A DNA stretch of 64,000 nt from an uncultured Cohaesibacter sp. (GTDB lineage: Bacteria; Pseudomonadota; Alphaproteobacteria; Rhizobiales; Cohaesibacteraceae): assembly GCF_963667045.1 (NCBI RefSeq), contig NZ_OY762934.1, forward strand, positions 4,222,501 to 4,286,500. Direction: 5' to 3'. The translations under genes were made by a program, and so were the position numbers. Positions 18,167 through 26,658 of the stretch are shown here, one piece after another; position 1 is the stretch's first letter; each line of letters opens with the position of its first letter. The notes beneath the pieces are model-generated. The model saw only the letters and a list, made by a program, of their open reading frames with translations, had not been told where the DNA came from and did not search any database.

Positions 18167-18477
18167 CGGTGTCACACCTCGTGATGGAATTGGTAATCGA
18201 TGGAAGGATATATCCAGAAAGCTTGCGCAGTAAACCGAAATTCTATCATTTTCTATCGTAACCCACCGCGAAAACGTGCAATGTCTGCGTGTTTTTTGAG
18301 CATTTGGAGATATTTTTAGCAATTAGTCGGATTTTGGTACCGGTGTCTATTCGACATCTTGACAATATTTGGAATTTTATGGCTGCATATGGGAGAAATG
18401 GGAACACACCTTTCATTTTGCTCATAAACGTAGAGCAAGACGTGGAACCACTGGGCGAATGCCGATTGGAGGATTAC
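18167..18477. promoter_or_regulatory. Divergent control region between the SDR-hyu operon and the TRAP operon
   Basis: 311 bases, AT-rich compared with its neighbours. TTGACA at 18359-18364 could be a -35 box, but I find no -10 at normal spacing. No clear DeoR-type palindrome was recognised. Both operons must start here. Confidence 0.4.
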
Positions 18478-19491
18478 ATGACGATTTCAAGACGCGACCT
18501 TCTTAAATATTCAACCATTCTTGGTGCTGCCACACTGTTTGGCACCCCTGCCTTTTCTGCTGGCGTGAAATGGGATCTGGCTGACGAATATGGCAGTCAG
18601 TCTCTGACCGGTCAGGCCTGCAAATTCTTTATCGATGAACTGAAGAAGAAAGTTGGCGATGCCCTGCAGATCACCTATCAGGGTGGCGGGGCGCTTGGTT
18701 ACAAGTCTGCTGACCATTTCGACGCTGTTGAAGACGGAGCCGTGCAGATCGCCATCACGTTGATGACCCAGTTGGGCGGTATCGATCCGCTGTTCAACCT
18801 GACGTCTCTTCCTTTCATGGCCCGCTCCCCCGAAGAAGCCATGCTGCTCTGGAAGACCGCGAAACCTGAATACTCAAAGATCTTTGAAGATCACGACATG
18901 AAGCTGCTGTGGGCGATGCCAAATGCTCCGTCGGGCATTCATGCCAAGATGCCGATCACCTCTGTCGATGCCATCAAGGGCCTGCGTATCCGCACCTATG
19001 ACGTCAACGGCACCCAGACGCTGGTGAACGCCGGTGCATCTCCGCTGCAGATCGCCTGGGGCGACCTCATTCCGCAGTTGTCCACCGGCGGTATCGACGC
19101 TGTGCTGACCTCTGCCGATGGTGGCATGCAGCTCTCCATCTGGGATTATGTCTCCGACTTCACCGAGATCAACTATGCCATGGGCCTGTTCGTCTGCCAC
19201 GTCAACAAGCCAGCCTTCGATGCCCTGCCTGCTGACGTGCAGGCCGCCATTCTGGATATCTGCGATGCCTGCGACGCCTTTGCATGGAAGATCGTCGTTG
19301 AGTCCATCGAAAAATCCTACAAGGTCATGAGTGAGCATGGCATGACCATCACCCATGACGACGATGTGCCGGATGAAGTCTTCAAGCTGCTTCAGGATGC
19401 AGGCAAGAAAGTGCGTGACGAGTGGCTTGCTCAGGCTGGTGAAAAAGGCGAGGCGGTTCTCAAAGCCTTCGAAGCACAGAAATCTAGCTAA
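18478..19491 (+). CDS. TRAP transporter substrate-binding protein (DctP family)
   Basis: 337 residues from the ATG at 18478, chosen for GGAGG just upstream. The N terminus MTISRRDLLKYSTILGAA has a twin-arginine (Tat) signal, common in DctP proteins, with cleavage near TPAFSA. The mature part shows DctP features such as GGGALGYKSADHFDAVEDGAVQ and the conserved GLRIRTYDVNGTQTLVNAGASP segment with the carboxylate-binding arginine. It delivers an organic acid to the QM membrane pair. Divergence from hydantoinase and flavoprotein genes suggests a nitrogen-containing or keto acid ligand (inference). Confidence 0.9.
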   Translation: MTISRRDLLKYSTILGAATLFGTPAFSAGVKWDLADEYGSQSLTGQACKFFIDELKKKVGDALQITYQGGGALGYKSADHFDAVEDGAVQIAITLMTQLGGIDPLFNLTSLPFMARSPEEAMLLWKTAKPEYSKIFEDHDMKLLWAMPNAPSGIHAKMPITSVDAIKGLRIRTYDVNGTQTLVNAGASPLQIAWGDLIPQLSTGGIDAVLTSADGGMQLSIWDYVSDFTEINYAMGLFVCHVNKPAFDALPADVQAAILDICDACDAFAWKIVVESIEKSYKVMSEHGMTITHDDDVPDEVFKLLQDAGKKVRDEWLAQAGEKGEAVLKAFEAQKSS

Positions 19492-19497
19492 TAGGAT

Positions 19498-19535
19498 GTC
19501 CGGTACCTGAGTGATTTCAGGTGCCGGACTTTTTT
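19498..19535 (+). terminator. Attenuating terminator between dctP and dctQ
   Basis: GTCCGGTACCTGA (19498-19510) and TCAGGTGCCGGAC (19517-19529) form a 13-bp stem with one G-U pair, loop of six, followed by TTTTTT (19530-19535). This is a complete intrinsic terminator inside an operon, expected to reduce Q and M relative to P. Confidence 0.85.
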
Positions 19536-19549
19536 AAGGTCACGACTCC

Positions 19550-20152
19550 ATGTCAACGAAAACTGGGTTAGGTTCATCGGAAGATGAGGTTGCTTCCGAA
19601 GTGTCTCCGTTCAAATTTCCTTCTCATCCCGACGATCCCGCATGGCTGGCTTTCATCAGCCGGATTTCGAGCGCCCTCAATCTGCTGTGCGCGGTGATCT
19701 CTGCCGTTCTCATTGCCTTGATGACGCTACTGATCATTGTCGAGATCTGTTTGCGCTTTTTCTCGCTCTCGACCTTCATGGCTGACACGCTGGTTGGATA
19801 CGGGGTGGCGGCAACGACCTTTCTGGCCGCAGCCTGGGCACTGGAACATGGTGCCATGATCCGGGTGACGGCGCTGACCAGTGTGATGCCGCCCCTCGGC
19901 AAGTGGATTGCTGAAGTGTTCTGTCTGGTTGCGACCGAAGCCATCCTGCTGTTTCTGGTCCACTATCAGTGGAACACCGTCTTCAAATACTGGGCGCGTG
20001 GCACGGTAGGCCAGCACTATATCAAGATCCCGCTCTGGATTCCGGAGAGCTTTTTCCTCATCGGTCTGGGCCTGCTTGCCTTGCAGGTTCTCGTGAGGCT
20101 GCTGCGTCTGTTTGCGGTAGGGCACACGTCTGAGCGTTCGCTCAAAATCTGA
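19550..20152 (+). CDS. TRAP transporter small permease (DctQ family)
   Basis: 200 residues with four membrane spans (about 43-70, 80-105, 122-142 and 160-180). The conserved FLAAAWALEHGAMIRVTAL region matches the DctQ signature in which a short acidic/His-containing loop follows the second helix. The N-terminal 35 residues are cytoplasmic and slightly longer than usual. Placed between the P and M subunits, after the attenuator; together with DctM it forms the sodium-driven importer. Confidence 0.88.
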   Translation: MSTKTGLGSSEDEVASEVSPFKFPSHPDDPAWLAFISRISSALNLLCAVISAVLIALMTLLIIVEICLRFFSLSTFMADTLVGYGVAATTFLAAAWALEHGAMIRVTALTSVMPPLGKWIAEVFCLVATEAILLFLVHYQWNTVFKYWARGTVGQHYIKIPLWIPESFFLIGLGLLALQVLVRLLRLFAVGHTSERSLKI

Positions 20153-20171
20153 GTGGTGAAAGGGTAAAATA

Positions 20172-21476
20172 ATGTCTGTTGCTCTCGCTTCAGTTCTGCT
20201 TTTGGCGCTTCTGGCCCTGTTTCTTGGCGCTGGAACCTGGATCTTTGCCGGTCTCCTGCTGTCAGGTGCAGGTGCCATGTGGCTCATTCTCGATTTTCCC
20301 TGGGTTCGGATCGGAGCGATCGCCACGAAAGTCATCTCGTCTTCCGCCGTGTCCTGGGAGCTGGCCGCCATTCCCATTTTCATCTGGATGGGCGACATCA
20401 TCTTCCGGACCGACATTTCCGAACGCCTGTTCCGTGGCCTTGCGCCGCTTGTTGCCAAGATTCCGGGTGGCCTTCTGCACACCAACGTGTTCGGCTGCAC
20501 CCTGTTTGCCGCCATCTCCGGTTCCTCGACGGCCACCACCGCAACGGTCGGCAAGATCACGGTGCCGGAGCTCAAAAAGCGTGACTACAGCATGTCGTTG
20601 GCTGCCGGTTCGCTGGCCGGTGCAGGCAGCTTCGGGCTGCTGATCCCGCCGTCGATTGCCATGATCATCTATGGCGTGCTGGCCGAGGTTTCCATCGCCA
20701 AGCTGTTCATTGCCGGCATTCTGCCCGGGATCATGATGGCGGCGCTCTACTCGGGCTATATCGCCATCATTTCAATGGCTTTCCCGCATATGGCGCCCAA
20801 ATATGAAGGGGAGGTCTCTGCCCGTGCGATCCTCAAGGGGTTCGGGGAGCTGGTGCCGATCGGGGCATTGATGTTCGTCGTGCTCGGATCGATCTACTCG
20901 GGTCTGGCGACACCATCCGAGGCGGCAGCCGTCGGTGTTTTCTGCGCCATCGTGATCACCATTGCCACCGGTCAGTTCAGTGTCAGGCTGATCATCGAAA
21001 GCCTGATGAATACCCTGCGCATTTCCTCCATGATCTGCATGCTGATCGCCTCTTCGGCCTTCCTGTCGGCGGCCATTGCCTATATGCACCTGCCGACCAT
21101 GATCACCGAAATGATTGCCGGTCTGAACCTGCCTCCTTATGGCGTGCTGCTGATCCTTGCTGCGCTCTATATCGTGCTCGGCATGTTCCTTGACGGGACG
21201 TCGATGACCGTGATGACGGTTCCGATCGCGGTGCCGCTGATCGTTCAGGCAGGCTATGAGCCTCTCTGGTTCGGCATCTATCTGGTGATCATGATCGAAA
21301 TGAGCACCATCACGCCGCCGATCGGTCTCAATCTCTATATTCTTCAGGCCCTGACCGAGCGAAGTCTGGGAGCCACCATTTTGGCGGCCGCCCCCTTCTT
21401 CCTTTTGCTGTGCCTTGGTACTGCGCTTTTGGCTGCGTTTCCGCAAATTGTTCTGTGGCTGCCATCCGCATTATAG
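20172..21476 (+). CDS. TRAP transporter large permease (DctM family)
   Basis: 434 residues, about 12 membrane spans. Family motifs include the ISGSSTATTATVGKITVPELKKRDY region near residue 115-140, GSFGLLIPPSIAMIIYGVLAEVS (region near 155-177) and the late MFLDGTSMTVMTVPIAVPL and STITPPIGLNLYI motifs that form the substrate and sodium sites. It is the transport subunit of the TRAP system, 19 bases after dctQ with AAAGGG before the start. Intact, of normal length. Confidence 0.92.
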   Translation: MSVALASVLLLALLALFLGAGTWIFAGLLLSGAGAMWLILDFPWVRIGAIATKVISSSAVSWELAAIPIFIWMGDIIFRTDISERLFRGLAPLVAKIPGGLLHTNVFGCTLFAAISGSSTATTATVGKITVPELKKRDYSMSLAAGSLAGAGSFGLLIPPSIAMIIYGVLAEVSIAKLFIAGILPGIMMAALYSGYIAIISMAFPHMAPKYEGEVSARAILKGFGELVPIGALMFVVLGSIYSGLATPSEAAAVGVFCAIVITIATGQFSVRLIIESLMNTLRISSMICMLIASSAFLSAAIAYMHLPTMITEMIAGLNLPPYGVLLILAALYIVLGMFLDGTSMTVMTVPIAVPLIVQAGYEPLWFGIYLVIMIEMSTITPPIGLNLYILQALTERSLGATILAAAPFFLLLCLGTALLAAFPQIVLWLPSAL

Positions 21477-21571
21477 TCGGATTTGGTCTGGATTTTGTAT
21501 AATCGTCCATTCCCCCGTTCTTGGTTTTCGGTATAGGTTCAAGTCAGGGTTGTTGTGGTGTGTCTGATCGG

Positions 21572-22426
21572 ATGGCACACCCTTCACCCCTGACAGATCT
21601 GAAACAACTGGAGTTCACCTTGGTCGAAACATCTGTATCCCCTGCAGAAGAGCTGTTGCCTGCTGAGCGACGACAACAACTGATTCAGTGGTTTCAAACC
21701 AATGTGTCCGGCACGAATCAGGAGTTGGCGCGGATGTTCAACATTTCCGTCTCGACCGTGAGACGGGATCTCGACTCGCTCGCTGCCGAAGGCATCGTTC
21801 GCCGCACCCACGGGGGCGCGGTGCGCATTCGCTCCCGGACCAACTTCGAGCCATCAACCGACCTTGCCCGCCGCACGGCGGTCGAGGAGAAAAGCTCCAT
21901 CGTGCGGCATACATTGCAGATGATCGAGCCCAAGCAGAGCATTATCATCGATTCCGGCGCCGTGATTGCCCACATGCTGGCAGAGGAACTTGCGGCCAAT
22001 ACGATTCCCCTGACGGTCATCACCAACGACCTCTATGTGGCCACGACCCTGACCTACAAGGAGCATATCAAGCTGATTGTTCCAGGCGGTTCCTGTCGCT
22101 TCGGGTCCTATGGTCTGCTGGGCCAGCCGGGGCTCGACTTTCTGGTCGATATCCGCTGTGACTGCTTCTTCATGTCGGCTCAGGCGCTCGACATGGAATG
22201 CGCGTCCGAGACGCTGCTGGATGTCATGTTGATGAAGCGGGCGATGATCGAGGCATCGGAACGGACGGTCCTGATGCTCGACAGCAGCCGCTTTTTCGAT
22301 CGTGCCCTTTATCGCACAGTGCCGATTGAAACCTTCGACACCATCATCACCGATGAGGGTCTCAGTGAAGAGGCCATCGAAAAGATCCGTCTGCGCGGAA
22401 TCAATCTCGAGATCGCCAAGCTTTAG
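21572..22426 (+). CDS. DeoR-family transcriptional regulator
   Basis: 284 residues from the ATG at 21572; a TTG at 21620 has a better ribosome site (GGAG seven bases upstream) and would give 268 residues. The N-terminal DeoR helix-turn-helix reads PAERRQQLIQWFQ, then NQELARMFNISVSTVRRDLDSLAAEG and RRTHGGAV. The C-terminal DeoRC sensor domain follows, with IDSGAVIAHMLAEEL and the ALDMECA segment, and normally binds a phosphorylated sugar or intermediate. It follows dctM by 95 bases on the same strand, so it may control the TRAP operon and the divergent hyu operon. Ligand unknown. Confidence 0.85.
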   Translation: MAHPSPLTDLKQLEFTLVETSVSPAEELLPAERRQQLIQWFQTNVSGTNQELARMFNISVSTVRRDLDSLAAEGIVRRTHGGAVRIRSRTNFEPSTDLARRTAVEEKSSIVRHTLQMIEPKQSIIIDSGAVIAHMLAEELAANTIPLTVITNDLYVATTLTYKEHIKLIVPGGSCRFGSYGLLGQPGLDFLVDIRCDCFFMSAQALDMECASETLLDVMLMKRAMIEASERTVLMLDSSRFFDRALYRTVPIETFDTIITDEGLSEEAIEKIRLRGINLEIAKL

Positions 22427-22529
22427 ACGACACAGGGTTTTGGGGCGCCCAGCAGCGCTAGATGCTGCTGTCGGCTGGCTATGGTCGCGCTTGTCGTCAG
22501 GCGCTGAGGCGGTCTTCCATCCATTATGA

Positions 22530-22547
22530 TCAATTCCTTTGAATTGA
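22530..22547. promoter_or_regulatory. Palindrome upstream of the RpiR regulator
   Basis: TCAATTC-CTTT-GAATTGA is a perfect 7+7 bp inverted repeat in the 266-base gap before the rpiR gene. It lacks a T tract and resembles an operator. TTGACA at 22637-22642 may be the -35 box of the rpiR promoter; the -10 is unclear. Confidence 0.4.
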
Positions 22548-22692
22548 AGTGCTCGGCATTCTGGTGCCGGGCATTGCTGTTGTGTGCCTTGCACATTGCG
22601 CATGCGAGCATTGCCTGAACGAAATTTGCAAGTTTATTGACATATCTATTTGTTTGATAGAAAACTGTCATATTGATACTTGAGAGACTTGC

Positions 22693-23577
22693 ATGACCGT
22701 TCCTCTTTCCCTGCGTGATCGCCTTTCAGACGCGACGAAGTCCGGCTCCCGCTCGCATTGCGCCATTGCGAGCTTCATGCTGGCGCGCTTCAAGGACCTG
22801 CCATTTGAAACGGCAGCGACCCTGGCTGAGAAGGTGCAGGTGAGCGAAGCCAGCGTCGGGCGGTTCTGCCGGGCCATCGGCTATGCCAATTTCAAGGACC
22901 TCAAGGACCATCTGAAAGACGACATGGGCGATCAACCTTGGCTGATCAAGGACCGGCTCGATGCCTTGCGCAGTGCCGACAGCCAGCGCGACGAGCGATT
23001 GCGGCAGGGGCTGGAGGCCGAGATGTCCGGGCTGGTCGGGGTCTATGAGCTGGCGCAGACGGCAGAATGGGAGCGGGTCGTTGCTCGCCTTGCAACGTCC
23101 CCGAAGATCTTCGTGGCCGGTTTCCAGACCGAGCGCGGTCTGGGCCAGTATTTTGCCAGCCAGATGCAATATGTCCGGATCGGGGTGCATCTCATTGATC
23201 TCGCTGCGGGCAATTTCTCCGAGGTGCTGACCGAGCGGGGGGATTGCTGTCTGGTGATCTTCGAGGCGCGGCGCTATTCCCGCCAAGCGCTGGTGCTGGC
23301 GCGTGAGGCACGCAAGGCCGGCATTCCGGTTACCCTTGTTACCGACCATTTCTGCGACTGGGGCAAGGAGTTTGCCGACGAACAGTTCATGGTCGCCACG
23401 CAATTCAACCAGTTCTGGGATTCCACGGCGCATATGGCCATTCTCAGTAACCTGTTGATCAACGATATTTTCCTGTCGCTTGGCGAGGGGGCCGAGGCGC
23501 GACTCAATCAGGTTGCTCGCCTCTATGGTGCCTTCACCGGCCATGTCGGCAATCCGCTTACGTCCGTATCCGAATAG
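22693..23577 (+). CDS. RpiR/MurR-family regulator with SIS domain
   Basis: 294 residues. The N-terminal HTH_6 domain (about 1-80) includes FETAATLAEKVQVSEASVGRFCRAIGYANF. A SIS domain at about 130-260 contains FVAGFQTERGLGQYFASQM and FEARRYSRQALVLAREARKAGIPVTLVTDH. RpiR regulators usually sense sugar phosphates, but this type also occurs next to amino acid importers in alphaproteobacteria. It precedes the polar amino acid importer and racemase operon on the same strand, so it probably controls it. The usual SIS serine motif is altered (FEARRYSRQ), so the ligand may not be a sugar phosphate. Confidence 0.85.
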   Translation: MTVPLSLRDRLSDATKSGSRSHCAIASFMLARFKDLPFETAATLAEKVQVSEASVGRFCRAIGYANFKDLKDHLKDDMGDQPWLIKDRLDALRSADSQRDERLRQGLEAEMSGLVGVYELAQTAEWERVVARLATSPKIFVAGFQTERGLGQYFASQMQYVRIGVHLIDLAAGNFSEVLTERGDCCLVIFEARRYSRQALVLAREARKAGIPVTLVTDHFCDWGKEFADEQFMVATQFNQFWDSTAHMAILSNLLINDIFLSLGEGAEARLNQVARLYGAFTGHVGNPLTSVSE

Positions 23578-23651
23578 AGCAAGACCCAACGATAAAATCA
23601 CTTCCAAACCAAGACAATTGGCAATACCCAACCATCACCAAAGGGAACACT

Positions 23652-24428
23652 ATGAAGAAACTTGTAAAGATTATTGGCGCAGCCGTACTGTTCGCCGGTC
23701 TCGCCACGAGCGCTTATGCTGAAAAACTGCGGCTTGGCACGGAGGGCGCCTATCCTCCGTTCAACTATGTCACCTCCGAGGGCAAGATCGAGGGCTTCGA
23801 TATCGAGATCGGGCTGGAGCTTTGCAAGCGCATCGGCGCCGAGTGCGAAGTCGTGGCGCAGGATTGGGATGGCATCATTCCGGGCCTTTTGGCTGACAAG
23901 TATGATTTCATCATCGCCTCGATGTTCATCACCAACGAGCGCAAGAAACAGGTCAATTTCACGGACCCCTACTACAAGGCTGCCATGACCCATGTTGTGG
24001 CCAAGGAGTCCGGCATCACCGAGTTCACCAATGACGCCCTCAAGGGCATGGCAATCGGCGCCCAGTCCGGTACCACCCAGGCTGACTATGCGCTGGCCAA
24101 GTATCCGGACGCCGATATCCGCCTCTATCCGACCCAGGACGAAGCCAACCTCGACATGGCCTCTGGCCGTATCGACGTGATGGTCGGCGATATGCTGCCG
24201 CTTCTGGACTTTGTTGAAAAAACCGAAGACGGCAAATGCTGCAAGATTGCTGGCGAGCCGATCACCGATCCTGAGTTTGTGGGCGATGGCGTCGGTATCG
24301 CCCTGCGCAAGGAAGACACCGATCTTCTGGCACGTCTCAACAAGGCTCTGGCCGAAATCCGTGCCGATGGCACCTACAAGGCAATCAACGACAAATATTT
24401 CACGATCGATATCTATACGATGAAATAA
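23652..24428 (+). CDS. Polar amino acid ABC transporter substrate-binding protein (family 3)
   Basis: 258 residues. A Sec signal (MKKLVKIIGAAVLFAGLATS, cleaved after AYA) precedes a family 3 binding domain: LRLGTEGAYPPFNYVTSEGKIEGFDIEIG, then CEVVAQDWDGIIPGLLADKYDFI and INDKYF at the end. The aromatic and acidic residues match lysine/arginine/ornithine or opine binders such as ArgT and OccT. First gene of a transporter operon that ends with a racemase-like and an acyltransferase gene, so the ligand may be a D- or modified amino acid (inference). AAGGGA precedes the start. Confidence 0.92.
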   Translation: MKKLVKIIGAAVLFAGLATSAYAEKLRLGTEGAYPPFNYVTSEGKIEGFDIEIGLELCKRIGAECEVVAQDWDGIIPGLLADKYDFIIASMFITNERKKQVNFTDPYYKAAMTHVVAKESGITEFTNDALKGMAIGAQSGTTQADYALAKYPDADIRLYPTQDEANLDMASGRIDVMVGDMLPLLDFVEKTEDGKCCKIAGEPITDPEFVGDGVGIALRKEDTDLLARLNKALAEIRADGTYKAINDKYFTIDIYTMK

Positions 24429-24458
24429 CCGTTTGCCCCGGTCAAAGGTGACATTTTC

Positions 24459-25166
24459 ATGCTTGAGTTGTTCTCCTACGGGCCCCTTGGCTGGGGTGAC
24501 GAGATCCTCTCTGGCTTGCGGATCACGCTGTGCCTTGCAGCTACGACCCTGCCAGTGGGGCTGCTCCTCGGATTTGCGGTAGCGGGATGTTCGCTATCGC
24601 AAAACCGGATCGGGCGTGCCATCGGGGTGGGTTACACCACCCTGATGCGCGGGCTGCCCGAAATCCTGACGCTTTTCATCGTCTATAACGGCTTCGGCCT
24701 TTTGCTGAACCATGCGGTGACCTCGCTCTTTCCCGATTTCGGTCGGGTGGAACTGTCGCCCTTTGCCGCTGGTGTGGTGGCGCTGTCGATGGTGTTTGCG
24801 GCCTTTGCCGCAGAGGTGCTGCGCGGTGCCTTTCTGGCCATTCCCAAGGGGGAAGTCATGGCCGGGCAGGCGATCGGCATGACGCCCCGCCAGATCTTCT
24901 GGCGCATCAAACTGCCGCTGTTGTGGCGGTTTGCCCTGCCGGGGCTTGGCAATCTGTGGCTCAACCTGCTCAAGGACACGGCACTGGTGTCGGTCATTGC
25001 GCTCGATGACCTGATGCGCGCCAGCAAGGTGGCGGTCGGCGTGACCAAACAGCCCTTCACCTTCTATCTGGTTGCCTGCCTGCTCTATTGGGTGTTCTGT
25101 CTGCTGTCCGAGCTGGTTCTGGAACAGATGGAAAAGCGGGCCAACCGCGGGGTGAGGAGCGTATAG
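24459..25166 (+). CDS. Polar amino acid ABC transporter permease (HisQ/OccQ type)
   Basis: 235 residues with about five membrane spans. The HisQ-type start (GDEILSGLRITLCLAATTLPVGLLLGFA), TLMRGLPEILTLFIVYNG and the EAA-type loop (PKGEVMAGQAIGMTPRQIFWRIKLPLL) are all visible. It pairs with the next permease, which begins three bases after its stop. It is the inner-membrane part of the importer. Confidence 0.92.
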   Translation: MLELFSYGPLGWGDEILSGLRITLCLAATTLPVGLLLGFAVAGCSLSQNRIGRAIGVGYTTLMRGLPEILTLFIVYNGFGLLLNHAVTSLFPDFGRVELSPFAAGVVALSMVFAAFAAEVLRGAFLAIPKGEVMAGQAIGMTPRQIFWRIKLPLLWRFALPGLGNLWLNLLKDTALVSVIALDDLMRASKVAVGVTKQPFTFYLVACLLYWVFCLLSELVLEQMEKRANRGVRSV

Positions 25167-25168
25167 CC

Positions 25169-25876
25169 ATGGCCTTGATTGAAATTCTGACCCAATATTG
25201 GCCCAAGATCATCGATGGTGCCGGTATAACGCTGCTGCTGACCGGGATGGGGGCTGTCCTAGCTGCCATCTTTGCGCCGCTTCTTGCCCTGATCCGAGCC
25301 CAAGGATCGGCGCTGGCGCAGGTGCCGGTGCGGCTCTATATCTCCTTCATCCGCGGCACGCCCATTCTGGCGCAGCTGTTCCTTGTCTTCTATGGCTCGG
25401 GGCAGTTCCGGCCCGAGTTGCAGTCGATCGGCCTGTGGCATTTCTTCCGTGATCCGTTCAATTGCGCGGTGCTGGTGTTTGCCGTCAACTCCTGTGCCTA
25501 TCAGACCGAGATCATGCGCGGCGGCATCCAGTCGGTTGCGCCGGGCGAGATCGAGGCGGCGCGGGCGATCGGCATGTCGCGCTTGCAGGTGTTGAGGCGG
25601 GTGATCTTCCCGCATGCCTACCGCAACGCCTGGCCTGCGCTGGGCAACGAGGTCATTCTGCTGATGAAGGCATCGGCGCTGGCCTCCGTGGTCACGGTGT
25701 TCGACCTGATGGGGCAGACACGCCTCATTTTCTCGCGCACCTTCGATTTCTCGGCCTATTTCTGGGCCGCGGTTCTCTATCTCACGATTACAGCCTGTTT
25801 CGTCTTTGTCTGGCGGACCATTGAACGGCGACTGTCAAGGCATGTGCTGGGGCGATCCCCGAAGGGAGCATTGTGA
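25169..25876 (+). CDS. Polar amino acid ABC transporter permease (HisM/OccM type)
   Basis: 235 residues from the ATG at 25169, which is preceded by GAGG some ten bases upstream; an upstream open frame to 25088 overlaps the previous permease. HisM features are FIRGTPILAQLFLVFYGSGQ and the EAA loop APGEIEAARAIGMSRLQVLRRVIFPHA near residue 125-150. The stop codon overlaps the start of the ATPase gene (TGATG). Confidence 0.92.
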   Translation: MALIEILTQYWPKIIDGAGITLLLTGMGAVLAAIFAPLLALIRAQGSALAQVPVRLYISFIRGTPILAQLFLVFYGSGQFRPELQSIGLWHFFRDPFNCAVLVFAVNSCAYQTEIMRGGIQSVAPGEIEAARAIGMSRLQVLRRVIFPHAYRNAWPALGNEVILLMKASALASVVTVFDLMGQTRLIFSRTFDFSAYFWAAVLYLTITACFVFVWRTIERRLSRHVLGRSPKGAL

Positions 25877-26643
25877 TGCAGCCAACTTCTTCACCCGATA
25901 TTGTGCTCAAGGCACAGGACATTCACAAGAGCTTTGGCCCCACCGAAGTGCTCAAGGGCATCTCGCTGGAAGCCCGCAACCATGATGTGATTTCCATCCT
26001 TGGGGCTTCCGGCTCGGGCAAGTCGACCTTCCTGCGCTGTCTCAATTTCCTCGAGGTGCCAACGTCCGGCACCGTCAGTGTGCATGGCGAGGAAATTGTG
26101 GTGCGCAAGGACCGGCCGGGTGATCCGCGCCAGATCGAGCGCATTCGCCAGCATCTGGGCATGGTGTTCCAGCAGTTCAACCTGTGGAGCCACCGCACGG
26201 TGCTGGAAAATGTCATGGAAGGGCCGGTACAGGTCAAGCGTCGCTCCAAGGCGGAGGCTCAGGATCAAGCCGAGGCCCTGCTGGCGCGGGTCGGTCTTGC
26301 CGACCGTATGAGCATGTACCCATCCCAGCTTTCGGGCGGTCAGCAGCAGCGCGTCGCCATTGCCCGCGCTCTGGCCATGGAGCCGGATGTCATCCTGTTC
26401 GATGAACCGACGTCGGCGCTCGATCCGGAACTCGTTGGCGAGGTGCTCAAGGTCATGCAGGATCTGGCAGCCGAAGGGCGCACGATGATCGTCGTGACCC
26501 ACGAGATGGACTTTGCCCGCGAGGTTTCCACCGAGGTCATGTTCCTGCATGAGGGCCGGGTGGCCGAGCGGGGCCCGACGGACAAGCTGTTTGACAATCC
26601 TGACAGCGAGGCCTTTGCCCGCTTCATTTCCAAAATCCGATAG
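25876..26643 (+). CDS. Polar amino acid ABC transporter ATP-binding protein (HisP/GlnQ type)
   Basis: 255 residues from the ATG at 25876 (a GTG three bases earlier is equally possible); AAGGGAG lies seven bases upstream. Walker A GASGSGKST, Q-loop VFQQFNLWSH, signature LSGGQQQR, Walker B VILFDEPTSALDPEL and the H-loop VVTHEMDFAREVS are complete, and VFQQFNLW plus the ALDPELVGEVL stretch place it in the polar amino acid class. It energises the two upstream permeases. Confidence 0.94.
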   Translation: MQPTSSPDIVLKAQDIHKSFGPTEVLKGISLEARNHDVISILGASGSGKSTFLRCLNFLEVPTSGTVSVHGEEIVVRKDRPGDPRQIERIRQHLGMVFQQFNLWSHRTVLENVMEGPVQVKRRSKAEAQDQAEALLARVGLADRMSMYPSQLSGGQQQRVAIARALAMEPDVILFDEPTSALDPELVGEVLKVMQDLAAEGRTMIVVTHEMDFAREVSTEVMFLHEGRVAERGPTDKLFDNPDSEAFARFISKIR

Positions 26644-26658
26644 AGGCACATAGTCGAT

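Noticed and set aside
18359-18390. TTGACA as a promoter of the TRAP operon
   Set aside because: No -10 hexamer at 16-18 bases; the nearest AT-rich hexamers are at 10 or 20 bases.
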